From assembly GCA_018257865.1 (NCBI GenBank), contig JAEUBA010000095.1, positions 1 to 64,000 on the forward strand: 64,000 bases of DNA, given 5' to 3'. The position numbers and the translations under genes are program-made. Below, piece by piece: positions 44,036 through 56,255 of this stretch. Origin of the DNA: Stereocaulon alpinum (lineage: Eukaryota; Ascomycota; Lecanoromycetes; Lecanorales; Stereocaulaceae). A model generated the notes under the pieces. The model saw only the letters and a list, made by a program, of their open reading frames with translations. It was not told the DNA's origin and did not search any database. Within the stretch, counting starts at the first letter, position 1, and each line of letters begins with the position of its first letter.

Positions 44036-45106
44036 ATGTGGGTTTCTAAGACAATTTCCCAGATCAGCAAGGTCTTTGAAACGGCTAGACGCTACGTTGG
44101 GGGCCAATTGAGCGTCGAGAGAGGTCTAAACGTCGAGAATACGATTGCTGCTTGAAATGTGATAAGAGACGGGAGGGAAAAGTGGCCGAGTGTACGCACA
44201 ACTCATTATGGGGATCGGTGCTCATCTGTCTGGAGGCCTGACGAAAGGGCTGTCTGAATGGGAGAGTAGCCATGGTGAACGAAGCGTAGCGTGCGGTGAC
44301 GAGGCCAAACTGCGGCGGTAGTAGGGGTAGGATTCAGTCTAGCTGACAGGAATGGTATAGGTGCGGGAAGAAGAGAATTGGCAATGTTTCTCTGAAGCGA
44401 TCACCAGATCAATTGGAGTCTTAGGTTGTCCTGCGCGGATGCTGGCGGTGAATTAGAACTAGTTATTGGCAAGTTTGACGAGAGCTAAGCTTCCACGTCA
44501 GATCTGATTAGTCCGGTAGGGGTCCGTACTATGACGAAAAAGCATAGATTAACTACCTTAGATTTTGTTGTGTAGCTAAGGTAAGCACGCCAAAGGTAGC
44601 CCGTCACTGCCCGTCCAGGGTTGAGTTGAGGCAACCTAAGACTCAAGAGGCAGGAACCATGGTGGGGTCGTGGGGCTCGTATCCTCAACCCCCACCATCA
44701 ACTCTAATTCAATTCTAAATCCATCATTCACCCTTTTGCGCGACCACACTACTACGAAGCTCGACTGTCTCACACTTTCATGATTTGAGCGCCTAAACTA
44801 TCTGACGATGGTCTTGGATGAATAGTCTTACAAAGCCAATGATTAATTGTGGTCATTGACCGTTGACATCATGGAAAGATTAAGACTCTCAAGTCCCAAC
44901 GTAATCCAATTACTTGCTGGGCTAGCATCCATCGGCCTTCCTGCGCGGCCACAAGCCACCGTCCTTCTTCTCCAAGCTCCCCACACTCATTGCGCCACAC
45001 GTCGGAGACAGCACTTGCAGTAGCTATCACTCTACCCTTTATAGAGACCTAGTACCTCGATCGTGCCCTTAGTCGTCATACGTATACCCGAGTTTCCCGG
45101 CCGACA
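44036..45106. other. intergenic, 5' flank of FGGY kinase and 3' flank of IMH1
   Basis: Both neighbouring genes are on the minus strand. Only short ORFs were seen. The 300 bp next to the kinase gene probably contain its promoter, and an in-frame upstream ATG lies at 44107. Confidence 0.5.
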
Positions 45107-48100
45107 TCATCCCTTGGTCGTGATCGCTGACATCCATTTCTGCTCGTCTTTTCTGTACAGCAATCAGTATACTAATGACAACGCCATAGTTATGCAGGAC
45201 AACCCACCTATCGAAATGCAGTAACATCCCAAGTACTGGTATAAGCTGCATCTGGTGCTTCTTGTCCTTTTGCTCTAGGAATTGGAGGAGCACGTTCTTG
45301 AGATATACATAGTCCATGGCACCTGGAGGCTGACCGTTGGGTGCGTCAAGCAATGCAGCAGAAGTGTTTCTGCTTTGTGGTGTCGGTGATCCCAAGCGTG
45401 CGACTGAGTCAAGAGACGATCGAGAAGACTGCGCAGACGAGTCCATAGCTTTAGTCTTGCTCGTCTGTATTTTGCTGATCTCGTCCCCCATTGTCTGTGC
45501 ATAATCAGCATATGTTGCAAGGCGAAGACCATTCAACACAAAAGAACATACCTTATTGGACTTCTGGAGCTTTTCAAGTCGACATTGTGTGTCCTCGACT
45601 GACCTCCGCAGCTCTGCCTTCTGCTTTTCCAGATCCCTCACCTGCCTTTCACTCTCGTCTAAAGCATCTCGAAGCTCACCCATAGCTTTTCGGACCTCGC
45701 CAACTTCCTTGGCAGATTGACCAGCTCTATGCTCAAGCTCTTCGCGCCGCCGCTTCCAGTCTTTTTGCGCTATCTCCAGCTCCTCTTTGTCTTCTTCCGC
45801 TCGTTTCAGATTTCGCTCAAGATCACGGTACTTGTTGCGAAGGTCTTCAAGCTCTCTTGCCCTTCTCCTCCCGGCCGTGCTTGCTTCGTCCTCCGCCCGA
45901 TCTCGTTCTTCAATCGCTGTGTCCATACGCTCCTTCATCTCTCGAGTTCGAGCATCTGCTCTGCCTTCAACGTCTGCCAGAAGTCTTCTCATGGTTTCAC
46001 CCTCTCGACTCCGTTCGCCCAAGAGTCGATGAGCTTCAGCAACCTCCTCATCAAGACTTTCACATCGTTCACGGGCTTCCTTCATCTGCATGGCCATTTC
46101 TGCCGTTTGGTCCCGCATACTGGCCATCAGACTTTGAGCACTCGCATACTGTGCAGTTTTCAGCTCGATCTCCTCCTTCAGACCTTCGCTGTCACTTCTA
46201 GTCTTCGAAAACTGCTGCTGGATCTCTTTCAGTCGTGATTTGTTACTCAACAACTCTTCCCGCACCCTTGACAGCTCTTTTGAGAGCCGATCGAGAGCCT
46301 CATTTGCTTGACGCTTCTCTGTTTCCAGTCGCTGGACGTCCTGGGCTGCCTTCGAACCGGCTTCCTCAGCCTTGAGCTTGCGACTGCTTTCTTGGGCATT
46401 CTTTTGATTTAAGGCCTTAATGTCTGACTCTCGATTCGCTATCGTTTGCTTCAGCCCAGTGACTTCTGAGCGCATTTCTTCATGCCTAGAATCCAGTCGC
46501 TTGAACTCAGCATCTTTCCTTTCGAGAGCTTCTTTGATTGATTTCACCTCTGCGGCCTCACTCCGCAAAGCGTTGATTTCTGGTTGCGCCTTCTGCAAGA
46601 CGTTCCGCAGGTCATTCAAGTCCTTGAACCTCGATGATGCAAGTTGCTGCGCAGCTGAAAGATCCAGTTGCAAGGTGGTCGCTTTGGTCTTTAGATCCTC
46701 AAAGTGTCCTGCTATATCGTTGTGTTTCTGCTCTGAACCAGCCGCGCTAGAGGCTTGAGCCCCCCGTAACTCCACGACTTCCTTCTCCAGACTTGTAACT
46801 GTGTTCTCCAACGCAGTCTTCTCTGCTAACAACTGCTTCACTTTGTCTTTCGCTTCCACGTGCTCTGACCCAAGATTAACAAGGTCGTCTCTCAATGTCC
46901 CAATCTCCTCTTGCAGCCCATCTTGGTCTTTCAGCTTACTACTAATCCTATCAATGGCTGCATCCTTCTCCTCTAGAAGGACACGCAGTTGGCGAAGTTC
47001 GTCCTGTAGCCTTGAGAGCGTGCCTGTCTCTTCGGGCTCTTTGGACTCCTCAGTACTTGGGCTTGACTCCTTCACTGACTCTGACTGGATTCCTTTGTCT
47101 TGCTCGACTGGAGCTTTACCACCCTTCTTCTTCTTCTTGTTCTTCTTCCTCCCAGCGTTTGAGGTATCTTGAGGGTTGCTGACCTCGTTGCTTGTACTCT
47201 GAGGGCCTTGCGTTAGTGCTTCAACACTAGCGCTTTCTGGCTGCGCAACCGATTGGCTTAGGTCCGCTGTTTTACGGACCTCGAGTTGCTCAATACTCTT
47301 CGATGACCTTTCAATCTCTATGTTCAGATCTTGATTCTTGTCCTGAGCTTCTGTGAGTTGACTCCTGAGGGTTGAAACCAGGCTGTTGAGTGTATCGATT
47401 CTTTTTTCATCCTTTTGGCTACTAGCCCTTAATTCCGTCAATTCTTTTTCCATGTTGCTGATAGTCTGTTGTAGTCCCTTGATTTGTTCTTCATTTTGCT
47501 CCTTTGTCTCGGACTCCAACCGCTCTTTAGTGTCCCTCAGACTATTAAGCTCCAGGGTAGCTTCCTCAAGGGTCTGAACCATACTTTGGGTCGATTCCCT
47601 CGTGACAGCAAGATCCCCTTTCAAGCTCTTGACCTCGTTCTCAAGACCATTGATCCTGGTTTGCTTCTCATGAAGTTCATTTTCTAATCTTGGAATCTCG
47701 CTGTCATAAGAGAATAGATCTTCCGATCCCTGCTGAGATTCGGTAGCTTTCGGCTTTGGCGAGAATAGTGACATGCCGGGTACTGAGATGGTAGGGGATT
47801 TAATGGAGGACGGCGGAGATTTTGCTGTTGCTCCTAAGGGGTCTCCATTTACAAGGTCCTGTACCGTAGTCCCATCTTCCAAATGCGAACCATTCGCTGT
47901 TCTTTCGCCCTCTTCAGGCTTGTCTTTGCTTCCATTGAGACCGCGTAGGTTGGCCACCTCGTCCCAAGCTTCTTGAGCGCTTTTCTCTGCTTCACTGAGC
48001 TTTTGCTTGTATGCGTCTCTATCGCTGGAGACTCTTTTCAATTCGTCCAGTACCATGTCCCCCTTCAGATTGACTTGATTCAGATATTCTGTCAATGCTT

Positions 48101-48758
48101 TAGGGTCGCTGATAGACGTAAGAGGCGTGTTCTCCCGAAGTGATGTCTCAAAGGGCTCGATGGACAGAACTCGAGCATGAGCTACCCGATAAGACCGCAG
48201 CAACTCTTAATGTTGTTAGCATCGGTAGCATAATCCTTCACCCATTCAGCTACTCACCATGATATCGTGACTCCAGCTTCTCCAGCTTTCGAAGCTTCAC
48301 CCGAACATCTGTAGGGAAGTCTGAAGACAATCGAGGTTCATCCGCTGCTGTTTCATTTGCCTCTAGAGTAGTATCCTCTTGTGTAGATTTTCCGGCAGTG
48401 GTAGTCCCATTGCGATCTCCAGCAGGCCTCGGCGTACCAGACCTAGGGGTGCCGGTCTTGCTTGCTCCGTCATCGTCAATCACAATTTCGGGTTCGAAAT
48501 CGGCTGGGTCGGGCCCCTTTGCGGGAGGCCCTCCATCTTGTCGCCCTCGAGAGCCTTGGGCTCTTTTAGTGGGAGAGATTGCCCGTGAAGATGGGCGTTT
48601 GGCGCTTGAATTGGACCTAGAAGGTGAACCTTGAGAAAGTCGCTGGCGTGCCTGTTCCTCGGCAATTTTTGAGTCGATTGCTCCTTTAAGGCGCTGCGTG
48701 GGTCTTCTGTCAGCATAGGATAACAAGGGTTGAGCAGAGCATCTCCGACCTGAAACAT
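45107..48758 (-). CDS. IMH1: golgin with GRIP domain, Imh1-like (1143 aa)
   Basis: Exons on the minus strand are 48758-48750 (nine coding bases), 48693-48258, 48205-45552, 45494-45208 and 45152-45107; introns are 52-57 bp and all phases fit. Splicing gives 'MFQRLKGAIDSKIAEEQARQ', the conserved N-terminus of fungal Imh1 proteins. Then comes a Ser/Pro-rich linker to about residue 130, a long coiled coil rich in Glu, Lys and Leu to about 1000, and a GRIP domain with 'DYVYLKNVLLQFLEQKDKK' and 'QLIPVLGMLLHFDRKDEQKW' at the C-terminus. The last intron matters: without it the frame ends in an unrelated tail. Known: GRIP golgins are recruited to the trans-Golgi by Arl1 and tether vesicles. A Lys-rich patch (KKNKKKKKGGK) lies in the middle. 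Confidence 0.92.
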
Positions 48759-49043
48759 GATGTTCAACAGCTAACATCAATTTAGAACACAGTCCATGTT
48801 AACCATAGAAGGTCCTCGGCACTCCACGAGGCGCCCATTGTAGTTCCTCTCCAAGCTGTCCATGGATATCCAAATGGCTTTAGAGCGCGGCTGCCGCGCT
48901 AGGCCCGGATTTTATAAACTCCGACATTGTTCTCACATCATCTGGCGTCTGCACGCCTTTCCTCACACCAGAACAAAGCCGTGTTTGTATATGGTCTGTC
49001 TGGTACATAGCTGTCCCAAGGCTCATGAGGCTTTTCCATGAAG
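48759..49043. promoter_or_regulatory. 285-bp divergent region between IMH1 and LNP1
   Basis: The start codons of the golgin (-) and Lunapark (+) genes are 285 bp apart, so both promoters must lie in this stretch. No named site was recognised. Confidence 0.5.
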
Positions 49044-50363
49044 ATGGTCTCTCTATGGCCATGGAAGGTAAGACTGGTTTATGTCGCAAAGGGGCAGTGA
49101 CTGACGAACTTCAGGGCGAGGACAATTCGCCAGCCTCATTCGAGAAGACGCTTTCTACCCTTTCTGCCAAGATAACGCAAACCAACAGCAAACTCGATAG
49201 TCTTCGACAGCGCTCGCGGCGTCTGAGCGTTCTTTGGACCTTATACGCAGGCTTCGCTTACCTATTGTATACCATTATCCTAGCCCTCGTTGTTGGTTGG
49301 AGAAAATGGGGCCCAGCAGAATATGCAGCAGTGACTGCAGGACCGGTAATGTGGGGAACGTGATGGTTTCCTGCCGCCTATTTAAGACTGAACAGTGCAT
49401 AGCATATACCTTATCAGGCGCGGGCTATCGACATACTATGACTATCGGACTTCAAGCGTGCAAAGCCAACTCGACGGGTTACAGCAGCAAAGAGACACAA
49501 CTATTGAGAAACTCAAGACTGCCACCAAATACAACAGCACGCAAGAGTTGCTGAAGAAGTATGGGGGTACACCGACACCAAAACCGAAGCCAGCCGGAGA
49601 CGCTGATCGTAAGACTACCCCAAAACAAGACAACGCAGGAACACCGAAAACTGGGAGGACAGGCATTGGACCTCCACTAACTGCAAACATACCTGGAAGA
49701 GACGTACAGACATTTCCACAAGGCACCCCGCAACGGGCAACGCCTCAGGTACGAAGTCCATTAGGGCAGCAACCTCCTTTTTCGGCCGCAGGAGCATCGC
49801 CGCTTGCCCAAAAACCGCTGTCACCACAAGAAGAATTTGCGCCGAACGCCTTTTCAGCCCCACCGCAATACATACAGGCAAATGAAGGATCACGATGGTA
49901 TGATAGGATCATGGATGTACTTCTAGGAGAAGACGAAACGTTGCCTAGAGCTCGCTTGGCACTTATCTGCAGCGAGTGCAGGCTTGTAAACGGACAAGCG
50001 CCTCCAGGAATCAAGCGCCTCGAAGACGTCGGCAGATGGCGTTGCGGAGGCTGTGGTACCATGAACGGGGAAGAAAGCGAGGCTAAGAAGATCGTTGCAA
50101 GCATCAGAGAGCAAGCTTCGTCTGAAGCAGGGGATGTAGCAGAGCTGCGAGCAGACAGCCCCGTCTCAAAAGCCAAGAAAATTGCTAACAAGCCAATTTC
50201 TGCTGCAGCGGACGGAGATGAAGAAAGCGATACAACGCAGTATTCCTCAGAGAGCCCAGAAGAAGGCATGGAGATGCAAGAGATCGAAGAGAAGGTCGAG
50301 GAGCTCGATGCTCCGAGACGGCGCTCGACTCGGCCCAAAAGAGGTGGAAAGATGGCAGGTTAG
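49044..50363 (+). CDS. LNP1: Lunapark-family ER network protein (406 aa)
   Basis: Exons are 49044-49067, 49115-49350 and 49403-50363, with introns of 47 and 52 bp. The start reads 'MVSLWPWK', then 'GEDNSPASFEKTLSTLSAKI' with a coiled coil. Two membrane segments sit close together: 'LWTLYAGFAYLLYTIILALV' and 'AAVTAGPVIIYLIRRGL'. After a second short coiled coil and a Pro-rich linker comes the Lunapark zinc ribbon, 'LICSECRLVNGQAP' and 'RWRCGGCGTMN', with the four Cys in CX2C pairs. The C-terminus is acidic and ends with a basic tail. Known: Lnp1 stabilises three-way junctions of the tubular endoplasmic reticulum. The second intron was placed at GT 49351, since this gives the family sequence GPVxIYxxRR; the GT at 49346 would break the frame. 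Confidence 0.92.
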
Positions 50364-50751
50364 CTTAACGAGAAGTCGTATCCGGACACGAACATCTATT
50401 GCCAACACCGTCGCATGAATTCCTTGCTAAGCTGACCAAGTACTCAAAGCTATTGTGGCTCCTATCAAGGGGCTGCGAGTGTCACACGTCAATCGGAGGG
50501 AAATCCCTCGGGGATTGAAGTTGGGCTTTAGATTTATCAAAACATACCCAAGCTGGGAAGTGGGGCTGGGTGGACTTCTTGTTGGGGACCATGTTGCAAT
50601 GGTTGATGACCTACCTCAGTCGAGAGAGGAGTGCCAAGATGAACAGTCTACTATCAGTCGCAGTGCATGCGATGGTAGGCAAGGAGACCCATAAGCGCTG
50701 TTGACGTCCGCAGACCTTATGCGGAGGGAGGTGTCATCTCAAGGCATTATT
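50364..50751. other. intergenic between convergent genes; no gene
   Basis: This is a 388-bp 3' flank shared by LNP1 (+) and the hypothetical gene on the minus strand. Nothing was recognised. Confidence 0.5.
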
Positions 50752-51563
50752 TTACTTCTCCTCCCACTCTTTCTTGATCCTAACTCTTCTCTCCATTTTC
50801 GTTTCATTGGCATGCGTCTTGTATGCGCGAGACTTTTCGGAGTCGCTTGGTACGTCCTTGCGAGCAGAGTCTCGAGCACGCGAGCTCTGGGCATCGAAGT
50901 TGGGTTGCTTTTCTTTGCGATCTGCAAAGCCGCTTTTGTAGTTCTGCTCTCTTGACGTATCTACCTCCTTACTCATCGGTCTTTTCGTCCCCTTTGAGCT
51001 TCTGCGCGCTTGCATATGTCCGGTATTGAAGGCATTTGGCTCGGGCCGCCACTCAAGACTGGGAGTATCTTGCACGGACAACGAGGCCTTATGCTTGCCC
51101 TTCCCTTGAGGGCTTGTCGTACCGGAAGCCTCCGGCGCAGACATGTATTCGCGATCCGAGTCACTGTCCTGTAGATTGCCGCTACCTGTGTTTTTTGAGC
51201 CTGTAACTCGAGTCGCTGCGCCCTGCAACCATTCTGCTGCTTTTCCAACACGCTCCTTGACTACAGGACTGAGCTCTTCAACTATGTCTTTGGCTGCATC
51301 CTTGATGTTGTCGGCGCTTGGGTGAGCCCAACTATGGCGAACAGATGTCGCGATAGATTCATGGGTGCTGGGACGGCGGTATTTGTGTTGTTCGTTGTTC
51401 GGATCCTGTTAGGTTGGTCAGGATGGATGACTCGTACCGTCCCAGGGCCACATACCCATTTTGTGAAGTCGTCTCCACTGTCTAGGATGAAGAAATCGTC
51501 CTCACGGTCTGAGTATCCACCAGCGTCACTGCTCACAGGGCTAATGCCCCCGTCTCTAGGCAT
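50752..51563 (-). CDS. hypothetical basic/acidic low-complexity protein (253 aa)
   Basis: Two exons on the minus strand, 51563-51456 and 51405-50752, with a 50-bp intron that keeps frame. I do not recognise the family. Seen: the N-terminus has an acidic, aromatic stretch 'REDDFFILDSGDDFTKWD'; then a predicted amphipathic helix 'NIKDAAKDIVEELSPVV' and 'RVGKAAEWLQGAA' (about residues 70-100); then a long Ser, Lys and Arg-rich disordered region; and a charged end 'ERRVRIKKEWEEK'. No membrane segment or signal peptide. The clean splice and the length of open frame support a real gene. It might be a nuclear or cytoskeletal adaptor, but nothing in the sequence decides this. Confidence 0.7.
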
Positions 51564-52725
51564 CTCTATTATGGATAACGTCACTTTGAGCTGAGATTTG
51601 TTAAGAGTATAGGACCAAGCTCATAGTCTACTCGAGTGTTAACACAAATGTCGTGGATACGGGCAATTTGGGGCTTGTTTGCCACACTTTTTATCGGCGA
51701 TATAGTATCACATGAGCTGTTGCACAAAATCAAACTTGCCATAACTGGGTTTGTGCGATATCAACGTAATCCAAGCGGTGTCCGTGTTTTTACATAGATC
51801 TGTAGCTTAGATAATTATATACATGTACTGTCTTAAATACATCAGTACCGAATTTGCTCAGTACTAGCACTCCTCAGCTGGGATTCACATGCGTTTCCAT
51901 GTTTCCAATACCTCTCATCTACGCGATTCTGTGCTTCGATGCTTGTGATCTTGTACTGTTCCAAACTCGCGGCTACCGAGTTTGGTTGTTCTCAATGCTC
52001 CCCAGCCAGTGTTTGCGTGCGAGACCGTGCTCCCGTTTCTACCGTTTACACAAATCGATACTTCAATCTACGTCTTATTGCACCGCGCTATACTCGCCAA
52101 CACTATATCTGGGCACTCTCAACAATTCTCAGCTGGTATTTATGTACCAAACCAACCTCTCGCAGAGTGTATTTACAGCTATCTACAGCTTTATTATACA
52201 TGTTATAGACCGACTTCATGCCCTATTCATCCAAGGTTATCCGACATTCTAATACTTACGCTTCGAGCCGAGTTCTCGCTCTTATTGTTCACTGATAGGC
52301 CATGTTGACGCTTCGGAGTTGACTTTTGATCCCTGAAATGTGCTCTCACAGCCTGTATGCGTACAATTTCGTAGCTTCGATATCTGTATTATTGGCAGAT
52401 CCTGCGCTCCTACTATTTGCAGGCGGGCGATGTTGATATGTCACGGTTAGCGTTTACATGACATATTAGGCTTTCGATAGCGTAGACTTGGACGTGTCGA
52501 TGGCTTCAATACCTACGTTGTTGGCCCAATCTACGCTCATTATGTCTACGGACGGTCTTACCGTATTGCTAGCTCCTTAGATCGCATACTGCCCCGAATC
52601 GTACTTGAATGTGGAATCACAGGTAGAATTTCCGATAGTACATGTGTAGATGCTCCGCTCGACAATGCATTGTTCCACGCTCTATCCTGCTTCATGAATC
52701 CATCGCAGCATAACTTTTGTACTCT
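51564..52725. other. intergenic, 5' flank of hypothetical gene and 3' flank of NIC96
   Basis: This is about 1.2 kb with T- and C-rich patches and short ORFs. No gene or repeat was recognised. Confidence 0.5.
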
Positions 52726-55700
52726 TTAATATACACCGACATCCCCCCCAACACCACAAACAGCTTCCCAGACTCTGTCACCAAGTCTGTACTTGACCAG
52801 TCCAGCAAACACCATCAAATCCCTCGCACTGCCCAGTAACTCCTCGCTAATTTCCCTATTCGTTCCACCCTCTCCACCACCGTATTGCCGCGATGCTAAT
52901 ATCTCTCGTTGCTTGCCAATAGCTGTGATAGTCCACAACAGGAGGGGCCCGATGTTGCGGGCGACGACGGGTGAGAGGGAATTGAATGCTGTTGCGGAAG
53001 CGCGGATAGTGGGGATTGAGGCGTGGGCGTTCAAGGGGAGGAGGTTCATCGATTGGATGATCTGGGATGCATGTTAACGAGATACAACTTTATGGGATGT
53101 TTGGACATATTGAGAGGTTCTTACATCAATTGCCTCACTCCATTGACCAGCCGTAACTTTACTCTTAGCTTCACTCATGCGCAAGAGCGTGCCGCATGCC
53201 TCTCGAGTTGCTGGGCGAATGTTCTGAGCATAAAGTGAGTTTGCCTGATAGAGACCTATCATGTTCTTCGCCAGGACCACAGGGTCATCGACAGCGGTCA
53301 GGCTCAAAGTGCTATTTTGCTGTTGCTGCTGTCCTTGGTCAGGCGCTGCCATGGCTCTTGGCTTCAGTGGTTGTATGCGCAATGGTTCTTGTCCGATATC
53401 AACTGCGATAGCTTCAGATAGAGCGCGATTGACAATAGAGATGACGTTCTCATAATCCTCTGCTAGATGGTAGAGCAGTACCGCGTCTGTCACACGGCCA
53501 TTGTCGTCTGCAACACTTGCTGCCTGGATGGTGATGACTTTGAGGAACTCTTCCTGGTCCGAGAGGGCGAGGAGCTTCAAGCGCTTTTCAATGGCGCCTT
53601 TCAGTCGAGTGCCGTCACTCTTGATATCGCCCAGTAGTTGCGCGAACTCTCGAGTCTCGAGGACCAGCTCCCGCAGAGCTTCATGGCATAGCTCTGACTG
53701 AGATTTGCCCATCGCTCCAGGGAGGCCAGCGTTCAGGCAGATTAATGTTAAGTAGTCGACAGCAGCTTCAACATTCCCAGCTCGGAAGTCCCGCGTGTAA
53801 TAGCCTATCATTCGTCCAAAGCTGATTTGGGGAAGCTCCTTGGTATTGAAGGTCACTGTGAATTGTCAGACGAGAAGTTTGTGAAAGATTAAAGGAATTA
53901 CTTACAAAGCTCGGTCTCGGTGACGGAGAAATCCGAGACACGCAATAAACCGTAGTAGTCCAATGCGATAGCGAAATGTACCGCTGCAACGTACGAGTAT
54001 GAGTACAGGTACGACACAGCCTGCTCAAACATGCCTCCCAGAATCTGTAGGAAGAAGAAGGTCCCATAGCCTCCCATGCCTTCTGCTCCTTTCGAAAAAT
54101 GTCGTTGGCCGATCTCACCGATTGTCTCTCGTACTTCTTCTAAGCCAAATACATCGCCAGCGCTCTCTTCCACACGATTGACTTCTCTAGCAAGACTGAA
54201 CTGGAGCCATATCCAATCCTCGACCCCTTGTTGGATGCTATCAATGCTTCGTTTACTAAGTTCGCAGCGACCTATGATCTTGTAGCAAGCCAATTGATAA
54301 GGGTCGTTCTGGTTGTCTGGCGCGACCCGGGTCTGCTTTGAGTATTCTCGGTTGATATGATCTTGAACTTTCCTCTCGAGTCGTCTATCTGGACTATTGG
54401 CGTAGCCGGTGATGTAGGTTACCAGATTCCGGTCAATGGTCTTAAAAGCAGTGGCATTCGAAACTACGTATTCCGCGGCTTCTTTGACCAGGCCACTTCG
54501 TAATAGGAAAAAGACTAAAGCCCAGCAGTAGTCTTCATCAAGAGTCTTCAACTCAGTTCCATCTGGTATCAGATCTCTCCGTGCATTACGAATCCTTATG
54601 TACGCTCGAACTTTGTAAATATTCGTTGGGACACCGCCTAGGTTGGCTTCTTTGGGATTCCTCGCCACAAGGCCCTCAAGCTGCTCGAAGAAAGCCTTCT
54701 CTAGGCAACGTCTTGAGCCATCGATTATTTTCTTCCGTATGCTCATGCCTTTTGCGGAGTTCGGCACCTCATCGAGATACTCGGCAGCAGATTGTCGTTC
54801 TTTTGCTTTCTCCTCTTCCACTATTTCCATCAGCGCATCATAAGAGTCCGCAAGCTGTCTCGGTGACTCTCCTCCAGGCTGAATCTCTACAGTCTTGAGC
54901 TCCTGCAGTATTGGATACTGGACTTCATCTAGGCGGGCGCGATTCAGAGCCTGCACCTTCCCCGCAAACGTTCGCTGCTTCTCCCGTAGATATCGGTTGT
55001 CTTGAGCGAGTGGAGCTGGCGTGCTCTTCTCTGCCACATCCGCAAACAGAGTAGCATTCCCAGACCCTACATCTGGCGTGCCAATGACAGATTTCTGGAG
55101 ACTCGATTGTCCGAAGATGCTTCGATTAAGAGTAGATCTTCCAGGCGTTTTCATGCTGGATCTGCCTCTCCTCGTAGATTTTCCAAAGGCTCCTTTGCCT
55201 CCTGATGTAGCCATAGAATCATCTGAGTTGTCCGCTTTCTTGGGCATAAGTCCAAAGTGCTCGTAGATCTTCTTCCGCTGAAGCTCCCAGTTGATATCTA
55301 CATTCTCCTCAAGATATTCGTCGAAGTTGCGTTGTGCTCGTTCCAACCCTTCAGAGATCATCTTGAGAGTAGACTGCTGCTGCAATTGCTCGACATACTT
55401 GTGCGTGTCCGGGTCCCAGTCGGGCGGTCCTTGCACAGACCCGTATGACGGCTGTACGGCCAGGGAATCTAGTTCACGGCGTGTGGTGCCAGGATTGACG
55501 CCTGATGCTGCCAAAAGATAATGCGCTCTGCTGTCAGCTGCTCTTCCACCTTGAGCTTGCGCTCCTACTCCACCTATCTCCCGTACCCTCTTCGCAATGT
55601 CACTTAACCCCAGTTGTAGGCTCGGCATGTCCCTAAATCCAGGTCCACCATCAGTAGCATCATGAGTTCTCTTTCTTCCCTTCTCCAGCAAATTGTCAAA

Positions 55701-56255
55701 GTATGCTGGCTGGGGCGCTTTAGGTGCTTGCTGTTGACCATCTTGCTGCGGTGGCTGCCCCTGCCCTGGCTGGCCCCATGGGTTGTTTTGCTGCGGTGGA
55801 GCGAACTGAGACGGTGCAGCAGCCTGAGTCGTTGCTGCATTGTTCGGGGCACCGAAGAGGCTTGAGCCACCCGCAGGGGTAGCACTCCCAAAAAGTCCTC
55901 CACCTCCGCCGGAAGTCTGCTGCTGCGGTTGTGACGTCCCCAAGTTCGAGAACATTCCTCCTCCAGAGCTGCTCTGTGATTGTGGCTGCGACGTCCCCAG
56001 ATTCGAAAACAAGTTCGGCTTCTGCTCTCCCCCAGTGCTAGGAAACAATGACGAGGAAACCGACTGCTGCGGGGCCTGCGAGGTAGTGGGGCTGCCAAAG
56101 ATATTAATCGAAGGTATAGAAGGTTGCTGCTGAGGCTGCGAGGTCCCGAGGTTGCCAAACAGCGAACTCGTCTGCGGCGCAGACGGCTGTGCTGAGGTCA
56201 CAGGATTACCGAAGAGATTTGATGTCGGCTTCGAGGTACCAAATAAGGAGGACAT
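52726..56255 (-). CDS. NIC96: nucleoporin Nic96/Nup93 (1138 aa)
   Basis: Exons on the minus strand are 56255-53906, 53855-53125 and 53061-52726; introns are 50 and 63 bp and phases fit. Residues 1-190 contain FG-type repeats such as 'SSLFGTSKPTSNLFGN', 'SLFGNLGTSQP' and 'GGGLFGSATP' with Gln/Pro-rich spacers. The Nic96 domain follows, with a short coiled coil and a long helical solenoid: 'YFDNLLEKGRKR', 'EDYCWALVFFLLRSGLVKEA', 'WIWLQFSLAREV' and 'ELLTFNTKELPQISFGRMI'. Known: Nic96 (human NUP93) is the linker scaffold of the nuclear pore inner ring, binding the Nsp1 complex and Nup188/192. An FG-rich N-terminus of this size is common in filamentous fungi but absent from the yeast protein. The C-terminal exon reads 'IIQSMNLLPLNAHA', a conserved end. 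Confidence 0.94.

Noticed and set aside
45069..45152. Unspliced C-terminus of the golgin ending in 'YTYDD'
   Set aside because: Removing the 55-bp intron 45153-45207 gives the conserved GRIP end 'FDRKDEQKW', so the longer frame is not the protein.
49745..50338. 197-codon ORF antisense to LNP1
   Set aside because: Ser-rich composition mirrors the plus-strand Lunapark codons, whose zinc ribbon is unmistakable.
55604..56158. 184-codon alternative-frame ORF inside NIC96
   Set aside because: It is a shifted reading of the repetitive FG-coding region; the in-frame product has the expected FG repeats and continues into the Nic96 domain.
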